The notes under the pieces: model-generated
Told to the model about the DNA's origin: nothing
What the model saw: the letters and a program-made list of their open reading frames with translations, nothing else
The model's database searches: none
Source: Cenarchaeum symbiosum A
GTDB lineage: Archaea > Thermoproteota > Nitrososphaeria > Nitrososphaerales > Nitrosopumilaceae
NCBI GenBank assembly: GCA_000200715.1
Contig: DP000238.1
Location: 256,832 to 320,831, forward strand
Direction: 5' to 3'
Length of the DNA stretch: 64,000 nucleotides
Part shown: in pieces, positions 25,607-33,311 of the stretch
Position numbering within the stretch: the stretch's first letter is position 1
Layout: each line of letters starts with the position of its first letter
Made by a program: the position numbers and the translations under genes

Positions 25607-26030
25607 TGCCGCTCGTAGAGTGGCTGTGCTGTCCCATCATCTGGTCGAGGTGCGCCTTGCCGTGCTCCAGGTTGGCCGCCGCCTCCTGCCTCTTTGCGGA
25701 AGTATCCCGCAGGGCAATCTCGATCTCTTTTATCCTGGATTCCAGATAGCTGAGCGCGGCATCCTTGTCCTTTTCTACTGCCGCACCGGCGCCTATGTTG
25801 ATGACTATCTTCTCGCCCGAGGATACCTTGCTCTTGGCAAACGTGCCAAGGCCCAGGGGCACCAGTACCTCTGATTCCCCCTTCTCGCCTATCCCCTTGA
25901 CCGCGCTGACTGCCGCGGCAGCCTCCTTCATGACGCCCACCAGCGCGGATTCGCGCTGGGACATGTCGGCCACGTATGTCTCGAGCATCTGGAGCTGGTA
26001 GAGCATCTTTTGCGCTTCTTCCTCGCTCAT
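25599..26030 (-). CDS. pfdA: Prefoldin subunit alpha
   Basis: A 143-residue coiled-coil protein starting at ATG 26030 ([20 protein letters not shown]). Two long helices flank a beta hairpin region '[36 protein letters not shown]', the prefoldin alpha pattern. Prefoldin hands unfolded proteins to the thermosome. A TATA box (TTTATAACC on the minus strand, about 26053-26061) is 27 nt upstream. A longer in-frame reading crosses that TATA box and is rejected. Confidence 0.92.
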
Positions 26031-26211
26031 ATTTGGCGCCGGCCCGTCGCAGGTTATAAACTGATTTGTTGGCATCCGGGTGCTTGGATTGCACACTGGC
26101 ATGGCCGCCCCTATCCACATTGGCTGTAACACCGCAACGTCACGTGGCCGTGCTGCATGGTCGGGGGATCATATACAATCACAAGGCGCTTTTCATCCAG
26201 ACCCACGTACA

Positions 26212-26243
26212 TGTTTTAAGTAACATGGCATGTGTGTGATGAT
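26212..26243 (+). promoter_or_regulatory. Promoter of the triple-repeat small Pro-rich gene
   Basis: TTTTAAGTAACATG at 26214-26227 precedes TGATGAT and ATG 26244. The TATA-to-ATG distance is about 27 nt, and sequence and spacing match the promoters at 26591 and 27291. Confidence 0.65.
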
Positions 26244-26588
26244 ATGGATGAAAAACAGAAACGGGCTGAAATCAAGGAAAGATTTGTCATGACCGGGGGC
26301 TGTCCCATGCCCAGACTGCCCTCTTATCTCGGCGCAAAGCAGGGTGTGATAAAGCCGCCTGCCAAGCGCCCTGTGGAGGACAAGGGGTTTGTCATGACCG
26401 GGGGCTATCCCATGCCCAGACTGCCCTCTTATCTCGGCGCAAAGCAGGGTGTGATAAAGCCGCCTGCCAAGCGCCCTGTGGAGGACAAGGGGTTTGTCAT
26501 GACCGGGGGCTATCCCATGCCCAGACTGCCCTCTTATCTCGACGTGAAGAGGAGCAATCCAACTGGCAAGCGGCCTTTACGTACGTAA
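26244..26588 (+). CDS. Small Pro-rich repeat protein, three-unit member
   Basis: A 114-residue protein (MDEKQKRAEIKERFVMTGGC...). It contains three 35-residue units with core FVMTGGYPMPRLPSYLGAKQ followed by a basic GVIKPPAKRPVEDK linker. The underlying 105-bp units (ttt at 26283, 26388, 26493) are almost identical. The core matches the single-unit proteins at 26621 and 27321 (FA-S-x-x-S-F/L-P-M-P-E-x-x-S-Y-L). No signal or TM segment. ATG 26244 rather than 26232 is chosen by alignment with the other two family starts. Function unknown. Confidence 0.6.
   Translation: MDEKQKRAEIKERFVMTGGCPMPRLPSYLGAKQGVIKPPAKRPVEDKGFVMTGGYPMPRLPSYLGAKQGVIKPPAKRPVEDKGFVMTGGYPMPRLPSYLDVKRSNPTGKRPLRT
26281..26560 (+). 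repeat. 105-bp coding tandem repeat, about 2.7 copies
   Basis: Copies start at about 26281, 26386 and 26491. They differ at only a few bases (for example ggctgtccc in copy 1, ggctatccc in copies 2 and 3), and the third diverges after 'CTTATCTCG'. Confidence 0.9.
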
Positions 26589-26620
26589 CATTTTAAATAA
26601 TATGTCCGGTATGTGATGAT
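26589..26620 (+). promoter_or_regulatory. Promoter copy of the small Pro-rich gene family
   Basis: TTTTAAATAA (26591-26600) and the following 20 nt up to ATG 26621 are nearly identical to 27289-27320, including TGTCCGGTATGT. The distance from TATA centre to ATG is about 26 nt, so transcripts are leaderless or nearly so. Confidence 0.65.
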
Positions 26621-26755
26621 ATGGCCAAAGAACAGAAAAAGAAAGAGAAATTCACAGAAGGATTTGCCTCGCCCGCTAGCCTTCCTATGCCTGAGCTGCC
26701 CTCTTATCTTGGAGTGAGGACGAGCAAGCGCAAGCCAGATACTACGCAGCCTTAA
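26621..26755 (+). CDS. 44-residue Pro-rich protein, copy A
   Basis: A 44-residue reading frame (MAKEQKKKEKFTEGFASPAS...). It is the same length as copy B at 27321-27455, with 'FASPASLPMPELPSYLGV' as the shared core and a basic tail ending TTQP. Its promoter duplicates that of copy B, and its stop region overlaps the end of a convergent, decayed NHDFYDS-family gene by 14 nt. The conserved length and core between copies support translation. Function unknown. Confidence 0.55.
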   Translation: MAKEQKKKEKFTEGFASPASLPMPELPSYLGVRTSKRKPDTTQP

Positions 26756-27040
26756 ACATACTTTCTAATTTTTTCATTATGGGCGGAATTTCATCTTTCT
26801 GTGAATCTTCCGCGTCGTTCATCCACTCGTAATATCTCTGATTCTGTTCCCTTACAACGGAGAATTCTTTGACACTATAAGCAGACAGTACCGTGCACGA
26901 GTAGTGATGCTGAGATAGTTGTTGTGGGATTTAATTATTCTGAAAAGGTTCTGTATGCTTTGCTGTAGTTGTGGCTCCAAGAAGTTAATCATCCCGGAAC
27001 TGATCATACTGTCATAGAAATCATGATTAAATGCCATGGG
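26742..27040 (-). pseudogene. Decayed copy of the NHDFYDS-family membrane protein
   Basis: Reading the minus strand from about 27038, 'MAFNHDFYDSMISSG', 'NFLEPQLQQSIQNLFRIIKSHNNYL' and 'ITTRA' align with the intact gene at 27442-28071. One base is then missing (gcagacagtaccgtgcacg here versus gcagacagtatcggtgcacg in the intact gene). In the next frame homology resumes ('LSAYSVKE', 'EQNQRYYEWMNDAED', 'IMKKLE') to TAG 26742. The N-terminal TM part upstream of the NHDFYDS motif is missing, so this is a 5'-truncated, frameshifted remnant. Confidence 0.75.
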
Positions 27041-27288
27041 CATCTTCCCAACCTCTAATACTCGGCCCAGAGGTTGCGGGCATGCCGGTGTGTGATGCCC
27101 AATCATTCTGCCACCCCCGATGCAGGCTGACCCTTCCGGCGCTGGCGTATGGGGTGCCTGATCCCGGAATCTGTAAGGTGCTGGTCCCTCATGCCGGGCG
27201 GTCCGTAGAGGGGGCACAAATCCTCTTTCCCACGCCTCGGCGGGGGGGACAAGATTTCGGGATACTACACATTAGAATTCGCATGCAA
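27041..27288. other. Spacer between decayed copy and copy B
   Basis: About 250 bp that is again GC-richer than the flanking accessory genes. No supported reading frame, RNA or repeat is seen. The left edge is the point where similarity to the intact membrane-protein gene stops abruptly. Confidence 0.4.
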
Positions 27289-27320
27289 CATTTTAAATAA
27301 CATGTCCGGTATGTAATGAT
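27289..27320 (+). promoter_or_regulatory. Promoter copy of the small Pro-rich gene family
   Basis: TTTTAAATAA (27291-27300), then catgtccggtatgtaatgat to ATG 27321. It differs from the copy at 26589-26620 at only two positions. Confidence 0.65.
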
Positions 27321-27455
27321 ATGGCTGAAGAACAGAAAAAGAAAGTGGAAATCAAAGAAGGATTTGCCTCTACCGGCAGCTTTCCCATGCCTGAACCCCT
27401 TTCCTATCTTAACGTAAAAACGCGCAAACCTAAGTCAACTGCTAAGCAGCCTTAA
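27321..27455 (+). CDS. 44-residue Pro-rich protein, copy B
   Basis: A 44-residue frame (MAEEQKKKVEIKEGFASTGS...) with the core 'GFASTGSFPMPEPLSYLNV' and a basic tail ending TAKQP. Highly charged N-terminus, no TM or signal. The last 14 nt overlap the end of the convergent intact NHDFYDS-family gene, the same arrangement as copy A with its decayed partner, so the pair was duplicated as a unit. Function unknown. Confidence 0.58.
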   Translation: MAEEQKKKVEIKEGFASTGSFPMPEPLSYLNVKTRKPKSTAKQP

Positions 27456-28071
27456 CATATTTTTCTAATTTTTTCATTATGTCTGGAATTTTATCCCTCA
27501 GTGCATCTTCCGCATCGTTCATCCATTCATAATATCTCTGATTCTGTTCCTTTATAACGGACAACTCTTTGACACTATAAGCAGACAGTATCGGTGCACG
27601 AGTGGTAATGTCGAGATATTTGTTGTGCAATTTAATTATCCTGAAAATGTTTTGTATACTTTGTTGTAGCTGTGGGTCCAAGAAATTAATTATTCCGGAA
27701 CTGATCATACTGTCATAGAAATCATGGTTAAATAACATATTTATAAAGTGGACCGTCTTTTTCTTACCATTCGAATCCAGTATCTCCATTTCTTTACGAC
27801 TGATTGAGTCTTTTTTACCTTTTATGGTCTGTAAAGTATCAGCTATCTCGAAATATAGATTTTCAGAAGCTCTGGATCTATCGGCATCCCTTTCTGCTAT
27901 ATATTTATCTTCAGCAGCCTTCTTTTCTCTGGAATATTTATCTTCAGCAGCCTTCTTTTCTCTGAAATACTTGGTTGCGGTCAGTGTTAAGACTATGATT
28001 GCAGCAATGTAAGAGATGTCCTCCAATGGATCACTTATGAAATTGGCGTAAAAATTTTCAAGTATATCCAT
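27442..28071 (-). CDS. Membrane-anchored NHDFYDS-family protein, intact copy
   Basis: A 209-residue protein starting at ATG 28071 (MDILENFYANFISDPLEDIS). A TM helix (about 19-37, ISYIAAIIVLTLTATKYF) is followed by a Lys/Glu-rich coiled coil with a duplicated REKKAAEDKY block, then the family domain 'MLFNHDFYDSMISSG...DPQLQQSIQNIFRIIKLHNKYLDI' and 'EQNQRYYEWMNDAEDALRD'. TATA-like GTTTTAAACAT (28094-28104) lies about 27 nt upstream of ATG 28071; an ATG at 28104 overlaps it. AT-rich codon use. Tail-to-tail with copy B of the small Pro-rich gene. Function unknown. Confidence 0.62.
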   Translation of the reverse strand: MDILENFYANFISDPLEDISYIAAIIVLTLTATKYFREKKAAEDKYSREKKAAEDKYIAERDADRSRASENLYFEIADTLQTIKGKKDSISRKEMEILDSNGKKKTVHFINMLFNHDFYDSMISSGIINFLDPQLQQSIQNIFRIIKLHNKYLDITTRAPILSAYSVKELSVIKEQNQRYYEWMNDAEDALRDKIPDIMKKLEKYVKAA

Positions 28072-28212
28072 AATATAAGTAAGGTATGGGTATGTTTTAA
28101 ACATAACGAATGGACACTAAGAGATTGGATGGGTGCCCTGAAACAAAACATGCGCAAAGACCAGGCGCCGCGGCAACGCACGAAACCGCGTTTTTAATAA
28201 AAAAATACTGTC

Positions 28213-28833
28213 CTATTTTGCCTTGGAAAGCCTGCTCTCGACCTCGTCCCAGTTTATTACGTTCCACCAGGCCGATATATAATCGGGCCTCTTGTTCTGG
28301 TACTTGAGATAGTATGCATGCTCCCACACGTCGCAGCCAAGCAGCGGAACCAGCTTTTCAGTCCTGGGGCTGGTCTGGTTGGGCATGGCCTTGTACTCTA
28401 CCTTGCTGCTTGACGGGTTGTATACGAGCCACCCCCACCCGCTGCCCTGTATCACGGCAGTGGTGGACGAGAACTTTTCCTTAAAGTCTGCAAAGCTTCC
28501 AAAGGACGAGTTGATGGCGTCGGCAACAGCCCCGCCGGGTTCCCCGCCCCCGTTTGGCTTCATGTTGTTCCAGAATAGCCTGTGGTTGTCGTAACCGCCT
28601 GCATTGAAGTTGATTGCCTTGCGCTGCGCCTCGGGCACCTGGCCTATGTTGGCCAGGATCTCGGTGACGTCCTTGCCCTGTATATCCGCGGGGCAGTCCT
28701 TTAGCGCCGCGTTGAGCTTGGTAGTATACGTCTGGTGGTGCTTTGTATGGTGTATCTCCATGGTGCGCGCGTCTATGTGCGGCTCCAGTGCGTCGTATGC
28801 ATATGGCATCTCCGGAAGTGTGTATTCTCCCAT
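28213..28833 (-). CDS. sodA: Superoxide dismutase (Fe/Mn family)
   Basis: A 206-residue protein starting at ATG 28833 ([20 protein letters not shown]). Metal ligands appear in '[12 protein letters not shown]' (His), '[12 protein letters not shown]' (His) and '[23 protein letters not shown]' (Asp and His). It removes superoxide in the cytoplasm. A TATA-like AGTAATAAATTG (28856-28868) is about 27 nt upstream. The metal choice (Fe or Mn) cannot be set by eye. Confidence 0.93.
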   Translation of the reverse strand: MGEYTLPEMPYAYDALEPHIDARTMEIHHTKHHQTYTTKLNAALKDCPADIQGKDVTEILANIGQVPEAQRKAINFNAGGYDNHRLFWNNMKPNGGGEPGGAVADAINSSFGSFADFKEKFSSTTAVIQGSGWGWLVYNPSSSKVEYKAMPNQTSPRTEKLVPLLGCDVWEHAYYLKYQNKRPDYISAWWNVINWDEVESRLSKAK

Positions 28834-28893
28834 GTACCCGCCCCCTATTCCATGCAATTTATTACTTTAGGCACGGCCGAGATCGGGTACTGT

Positions 28894-30513
28894 TCAGGGC
28901 GCGGACGGGCCCGCCCTCTGGATCTCGTCGGGCGTCTCTTTGAACTTTTCAAAGTTCTCGGCAAACATGCGGGCAAGATCCCTGGCGGCCGCGTCATAGG
29001 CCTCCCCGTCCTCCCACTGCCTTCTAGGGTCGAGGATCCCCTGCGGCACGCCGGGGCACTCTACAGGCACGTCAAGGTTGAAGAGACCGTCATGCCTGTA
29101 CTCGACGCCGCTCAGGGCGCCGGTCAGCACGGCGGTCACCATGGCCCTGCTGTACTTTATCTTTATGCGCCTGCCGACCCCGTACGGCCCGCCGGACCAG
29201 CCGGTGTTAATCAGGTAGACTGCCGCGTCGTGCTTGCCTATCTTTTCGCCGAGCATCCTTGCGTATACTGCCGCGGGCCTTGGCATGAACGGCGCCGCAA
29301 AGCATTCCGAGAACACGGCCTGCGGCTCCTTTATCCCCCTTTCTGTGCCCGTCAGCTTGCTCGTATACCCCGACATGAAATGGTACATCGCGCCCTCTTT
29401 TGTAAGCCTCGAGACCGGCGGCAGGACCCCCATTGCATCTGCAGTAAGAAACACCACCACCTTTGGGTTGGTCCCCATGCTGGGTATGACCGCCCCTGGT
29501 ATGTATTCCAGCGGGTATGCAGCCCTCGTATTCTCAGTTAGGCTGCCGTCATCAAAGTTCGGCCTGCTAGTCTCGCCGTCTACCACCACGTTTTCCAGCA
29601 CGGCCCCCGACTTTACTGCATTCCATATCTGCGGCTCGGCCTCTTCGCTCAAGTTTATGCACTTTGCATAGCATCCTCCTTCAAAGTTGAACGAGCCCTT
29701 TTCGGACCATCCATGCTCGTCGTCTCCTATCAGCATCCTGTCGGGGTCTGCCGACAGCGTGGTCTTGCCCGTCCCGGACAGCCCAAAGAAGAGCGCAGTG
29801 TCTCCGCCCCTGCCAATGTTTGCCGAGCAGTGCATGGGGAGCACCCCCTTTGCAGGCAGCACATAGTTCATCACGCTGAACATGGATTTTTTTATCTCGC
29901 CGGCATATCTTGTCCCGCCTATCAGCACGGTCTTTCTTGTAAGGTCTATCACTATGAATACATTCGAGTTTGTGCCGTCCCGCTCGGGGACCGCCTCAAA
30001 GTCGTTTACACACAGTATGGTAAATTCAGGCTTGTGGGCTTCGAGCTCTTCGGGGCTGGGCCTGATGAATAGCTGCCTCGCAAAGAGGCTCTGCCATGCA
30101 TGGTCGTTTATCACCCTGACTGCAATCCTGTTCTCGGGATCCGCCCCCACGAACCCGTCGAACACGTACAGCTCCTTTCCCTTGACAAACCCCTTCATCC
30201 TCTCGAATATCTCTGCAAACCTGCCGGGATCAAACTTGTGGTTTACCTTGCCCCAGTCGACCGTATCGCGGGTCGTCCCGTCGTATACGATATAGCGATC
30301 GCCAGGGGAGCGCCCGGTGTACTTGCCGGTCCTCACGGAGAGCGACCCCGTGCTGGTCACCACCCCGTCGCCCTTTTCTACAGCTATCCTGATGAGCTCC
30401 TGCGGCTCGAGATTCCTGTGGGCCCTGCCGGGCAGCATCCCCGTGGCCTGCAGCTGCGAGAGGAGCCTTGCCTCTACCTGTCCATCCAAGTATGTGATCC
30501 CGCCATGGGGCAT
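28894..30513 (-). CDS. pckA: Phosphoenolpyruvate carboxykinase (ATP)
   Basis: A 539-residue protein. The nucleotide motif 'FFGLSGTGKTTLSADP' (kinase-1a), the metal motif 'LIGDDEHGWSEKGSFNFEGGCYAKCI', and 'TGRSPGDRYIV' near the N-terminus identify the ATP-dependent enzyme rather than the GTP-dependent form used by several other archaea. It converts oxaloacetate and ATP to PEP and CO2, so it would serve gluconeogenesis from the carbon fixation products. Single gene, flanked by sod and L32e. Confidence 0.94.
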   Translation of the reverse strand: MPHGGITYLDGQVEARLLSQLQATGMLPGRAHRNLEPQELIRIAVEKGDGVVTSTGSLSVRTGKYTGRSPGDRYIVYDGTTRDTVDWGKVNHKFDPGRFAEIFERMKGFVKGKELYVFDGFVGADPENRIAVRVINDHAWQSLFARQLFIRPSPEELEAHKPEFTILCVNDFEAVPERDGTNSNVFIVIDLTRKTVLIGGTRYAGEIKKSMFSVMNYVLPAKGVLPMHCSANIGRGGDTALFFGLSGTGKTTLSADPDRMLIGDDEHGWSEKGSFNFEGGCYAKCINLSEEAEPQIWNAVKSGAVLENVVVDGETSRPNFDDGSLTENTRAAYPLEYIPGAVIPSMGTNPKVVVFLTADAMGVLPPVSRLTKEGAMYHFMSGYTSKLTGTERGIKEPQAVFSECFAAPFMPRPAAVYARMLGEKIGKHDAAVYLINTGWSGGPYGVGRRIKIKYSRAMVTAVLTGALSGVEYRHDGLFNLDVPVECPGVPQGILDPRRQWEDGEAYDAAARDLARMFAENFEKFKETPDEIQRAGPSAP

Positions 30514-30684
30514 GCGCGATGGCCTGTCATAAGATAAGTCGATCCGACCGGAATTTCCTTATTATCTCTTTTGCGCCGGGGCCCTGTGCCTGAATTGCAC
30601 CGGTGCTTGGACACGGCGGAAAAGCCCGCCCTGCGGCCCGCGCCCTTAGATACCTATTTATCTTATCCACCGGGTGCTGCCGGC

Positions 30685-31089
30685 ATGCCGATCAACAAGG
30701 AGAAGCTTCTGCAAAGATCCGAGGTGGCAAAGCACCGGCCGGACTTTGTGCGTGCCGAGAGCTGGCGCTACAAGAGGATCAAGCCCGCATGGAGAAAGCC
30801 CAAGGGTGTGGACAACCACCAGAGAAAGCAAAAGAGCCGCGGCAGGCCCGGCCTGGTCAAGGTCGGATACGGGGGCCCGAGGGCCGCGCGCGGCCTGCAC
30901 CCGTCAGGCTACACGGACAATTTGGTATACAATACAGCAGACATCTCTGTGCTGGACCCCGCCACCGACGGCCTCCGCATAGGCCACAGCGTGGGGGCCC
31001 GCAAGCGGAAGATCATTGCAGCTTTTGCAGTGGAGAAAAAGTTCAAGATATTCAACGCGAGGGTGAGCCCAGATGGTAATCAATCTTAG
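30685..31089 (+). CDS. rpl32e: 50S ribosomal protein eL32
   Basis: A 134-residue basic protein starting at ATG 30685 (MPINKEKLLQRSEVAKHRPD). 'SWRYKRIKPAWRKPKGVDNHQRKQKSRGRPGLVKVGYGGPR' is typical of eL32. TATTTATC about 27 nt upstream (30654-30663) supports this start; longer readings precede the box. It overlaps eL19 by 17 nt. Confidence 0.94.
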   Translation: MPINKEKLLQRSEVAKHRPDFVRAESWRYKRIKPAWRKPKGVDNHQRKQKSRGRPGLVKVGYGGPRAARGLHPSGYTDNLVYNTADISVLDPATDGLRIGHSVGARKRKIIAAFAVEKKFKIFNARVSPDGNQS

Positions 31090-31525
31090 GACAAAAAAGA
31101 GGCTTGCCTCGCGCGTCACCGGCGCGGGCATCCACCGGATATACTTTGATCCCACCCATCTTGACGACATAGCCGACGCCATAACGAGAAACGACATACG
31201 CAGCCTCATCACGGCCAACACGATAAAGATAAAGCCAGTCTCTGGCACCTCCCGGGGCAGGGCGCAGCACAAGCGGCGCCAAAAGGCAAAGCGCGGCTCC
31301 AAGGCGGGCTCAAAGCAGGGCCGCATGGGCGCGAGGGTCGGCAAAAAGCAGGTATACGTAAAAAAGGTCCGCGCGCTCCGCTATCTATTGGCAGTCTTCA
31401 AGGACAGAAAGGACATTACAAACCCCGAGTTCTGGGCGTTATACAAGAAAGTGGGCGGCAACACGGTTAGAAACAAGGCGCACCTCCACCTGCTAGTCGA
31501 CGAGATAAAGGCAAAGAGATCCTAG
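31073..31525 (+). CDS. rpl19e: 50S ribosomal protein eL19
   Basis: A 150-residue protein. It begins 'VINLRTKKRLASRVTGAGIHRIYFDP', followed by 'RNDIRSLITANTIKIKPVSGTSRGRAQ' and a strongly basic middle. This is the archaeal/eukaryotic eL19 pattern. The start lies within the end of eL32, so the two are coupled. The end overlaps the convergent ogt gene by 4 nt. Confidence 0.94.
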   Translation: MVINLRTKKRLASRVTGAGIHRIYFDPTHLDDIADAITRNDIRSLITANTIKIKPVSGTSRGRAQHKRRQKAKRGSKAGSKQGRMGARVGKKQVYVKKVRALRYLLAVFKDRKDITNPEFWALYKKVGGNTVRNKAHLHLLVDEIKAKRS

Positions 31526-31836
31526 AACTCAAACAGGGACCCGTCCAGATCCCTTATCTTGCCTCCGCTTATTCCTATTCCCTCTTTCTCCAGCATGGCG
31601 CTCTTTATCATCTCGCCTCCGGACATGCCGCCAGGCGAGTATCCGCCAACTTTCCCGTCGGATCTTACCACCCTGTGGCAGGGCACTATTCCCGGGTACG
31701 GGTTGTTCTTCATTATCCTGCCTATGATGCGCTGCCCGTTGGGCAGGCCTACCGCCCTTGCAAGCGCGCCATACGTGGTGACCTTGCCCCGCGGCACCCT
31801 GCACAGCTCCTTGTAGACTCTTTCGTCGAGCTTCAT
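31522..31836 (-). CDS. ogt: Methylated-DNA-protein cysteine methyltransferase (short form)
   Basis: A 104-residue protein: only the C-terminal MGMT domain, with the active-site 'NPYPGIVPCHRVVRSDG' (acceptor Cys in PCHRV) and the DNA-binding helix 'TTYGALARAVGLPNGQRIIGRIM'. Full-length Ogt is about 150-170 aa; short forms include ATL proteins, but those lack the Cys, which is present here. It repairs O6-alkylguanine. The ATG overlaps the dtdA stop (ATGA). Confidence 0.88.
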   Translation of the reverse strand: MKLDERVYKELCRVPRGKVTTYGALARAVGLPNGQRIIGRIMKNNPYPGIVPCHRVVRSDGKVGGYSPGGMSGGEMIKSAMLEKEGIGISGGKIRDLDGSLFEF

Positions 31837-32609
31837 GCGGATATCACCTCGAGGCCTGATCCCTCGAGCATATTCAATATCCTCCTCTTTTCGGGGCCCA
31901 GGCCGCCCTCGTCTACTAGAACAGCTGCAGCGCCTGCGTTTCTCTCCAGTATGTGCGAGAACATTTTATCGTCGAGATTGACAAGGGCCCTCTTTGGGAC
32001 AACCGTCCCCAGGGCGTACTCTCCCTTTAGCAGCACATCGGTGAACTTTTCCGGATAGTGTGTCCCGCCTACACATATCACAAAGGGGGTTTTTTCGTCC
32101 TGTTCTTCTGCCGTCTCGCGGACCAGCTCGGCCACCGCCCCGCACAGTCCCTTGTCATTCCACTGCTTTTCTGTCGTGCCCACCTCGACGAATATCGACG
32201 GCTTGTCAAGGCCCGTCGGGCCGTGGTGTGTCGCCTCTATCGTTATATCAAAGCCATTGAATTTTTCCCTTCTCTCCGAGAGCCGCCTCATGTACCTCCT
32301 CTGGAACCCCGGGTACGGGATGGCCACCTCCCTGTCGCTTCCCCCGAACTGCGCCTCTGCAAAGTTGCCCGTGCTGTGGCATGTCAGGGCCAGCTTGCCC
32401 GATTCTGCCCCGTGCCTGGAGAGAAAGACGTACCCGTCGTACTCGTATTCCCCCCCGATCCAGTCGGCCGATATGGCCGGGCTGTCTATTATGACCAGGT
32501 CAAAGTGCCTGCCGTGCCAGATCTTGCCGTCAGGCTCCATCCCCTCGGCCAGATATCTGGCCATGTTGCTGCCGGCGGGGTCGCCCCCGTGAGCCACGAG
32601 AAGATCCAT
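31833..32609 (-). CDS. dtdA: D-aminoacyl-tRNA deacylase (archaeal DtdA/GEK1 type)
   Basis: A 258-residue protein starting at ATG 32609 (MDLLVAHGGDPAGSNMARYL). Diagnostic blocks are 'GYVFLSRHGAESGKLALTCHSTGNF', 'IEATHHGPTGLDKPSIFVEVGTTEKQWND' and 'FVICVGGTHYPEKFT'. DtdA removes D-amino acids from mischarged tRNA. TATA-like ATTAATATGG (32632-32641) lies just over 25 nt upstream. Longer readings pass through this box into the divergent secE side. Confidence 0.9.
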   Translation of the reverse strand: MDLLVAHGGDPAGSNMARYLAEGMEPDGKIWHGRHFDLVIIDSPAISADWIGGEYEYDGYVFLSRHGAESGKLALTCHSTGNFAEAQFGGSDREVAIPYPGFQRRYMRRLSERREKFNGFDITIEATHHGPTGLDKPSIFVEVGTTEKQWNDKGLCGAVAELVRETAEEQDEKTPFVICVGGTHYPEKFTDVLLKGEYALGTVVPKRALVNLDDKMFSHILERNAGAAAVLVDEGGLGPEKRRILNMLEGSGLEVISA

Positions 32610-32660
32610 TGGAGAAAGGATATAAAGACGCCATATTAATGCCCGCCGTTGAACCCCCGG

Positions 32661-32822
32661 ATGACCCTCAAAAACATGGTAAACACCATGAAGATGGCCA
32701 AAAAGTCCGACAAGGAGGATTATATGCAGCACCTAAGGCTCGTCCTACTCGGGATAGGAGGAGTCGGGACGATTGGATTTATAATCCAGTTCGTCTTCTC
32801 GGTAGCTACATTCGGTAATTGA
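32661..32822 (+). CDS. secE: Protein translocase subunit SecE (Sec61 gamma)
   Basis: A 53-residue single-TM protein (MTLKNMVNTMKMAKKSDKED...). The amphipathic N-terminal helix is followed by a TM helix 'HLRLVLLGIGGVGTIGFIIQ', the usual archaeal SecE layout. It directly precedes spt5 and uL11, the conserved secE-nusG/spt5-L11 order. The stop is 1 nt before the TTG of spt5. It completes the SecYE channel with secY at 19853-21289. Confidence 0.88.
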   Translation: MTLKNMVNTMKMAKKSDKEDYMQHLRLVLLGIGGVGTIGFIIQFVFSVATFGN

Positions 32823-32823
32823 A

Positions 32824-33279
32824 TTGTCGGAGGAAGTAAAGTCCCATCTCTTTGCAATAAGGACCACCGGTGGGCAGGAAAAAATGGTAATGAACATACT
32901 GGAGGCAAAGGCCAGGATGAACAAGATTGACATACAATCGGTCTTTGTCGTCGACAACCTCAAGGGGTACGTGGTGGTGGAAGCCAACGACCCGAACGCG
33001 GCCTACCAGGCGACAGACGGCGTGCGGCATATCAAGGGCCAGCTTAGGGGCGAGCTCGATTTCAAGGATATCGAGGGCTACCTTGTAAAGAAGTCAACCG
33101 TCACCTCGCTTGAAAAGGACCAGACCGTCGAGATTACGGGCGGGCCCTTCAAGGGCATGAAAGCAAGCATAACGCGCATCGACCACGAAAAAGAAGAGGC
33201 GACTGTAGTGCTCTTAGACGCGTCGTACCAGCTGCCTGTCACAGTCGACGCAAACTACCTGCAGGTATCCTCGTCCTAA
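32824..33279 (+). CDS. spt5: Transcription elongation factor Spt5 (NusG homologue)
   Basis: A 151-residue protein starting at TTG 32824 (LSEEVKSHLFAIRTTGGQEK). The NGN domain (1 to about 90) contains 'GYVVVEANDPNAAYQATDGVRHIKG'. The KOW domain (about 95-145) contains 'GQTVEITGGPFKGMKASITRI'-type sequence. It binds the RNA polymerase clamp with Spt4 and raises processivity. Co-transcribed with secE. Confidence 0.94.
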   Translation: MSEEVKSHLFAIRTTGGQEKMVMNILEAKARMNKIDIQSVFVVDNLKGYVVVEANDPNAAYQATDGVRHIKGQLRGELDFKDIEGYLVKKSTVTSLEKDQTVEITGGPFKGMKASITRIDHEKEEATVVLLDASYQLPVTVDANYLQVSSS

Positions 33280-33311
33280 ACGGTTAAATCCCCCGCGGCG
33301 GGCGTGCCCCC

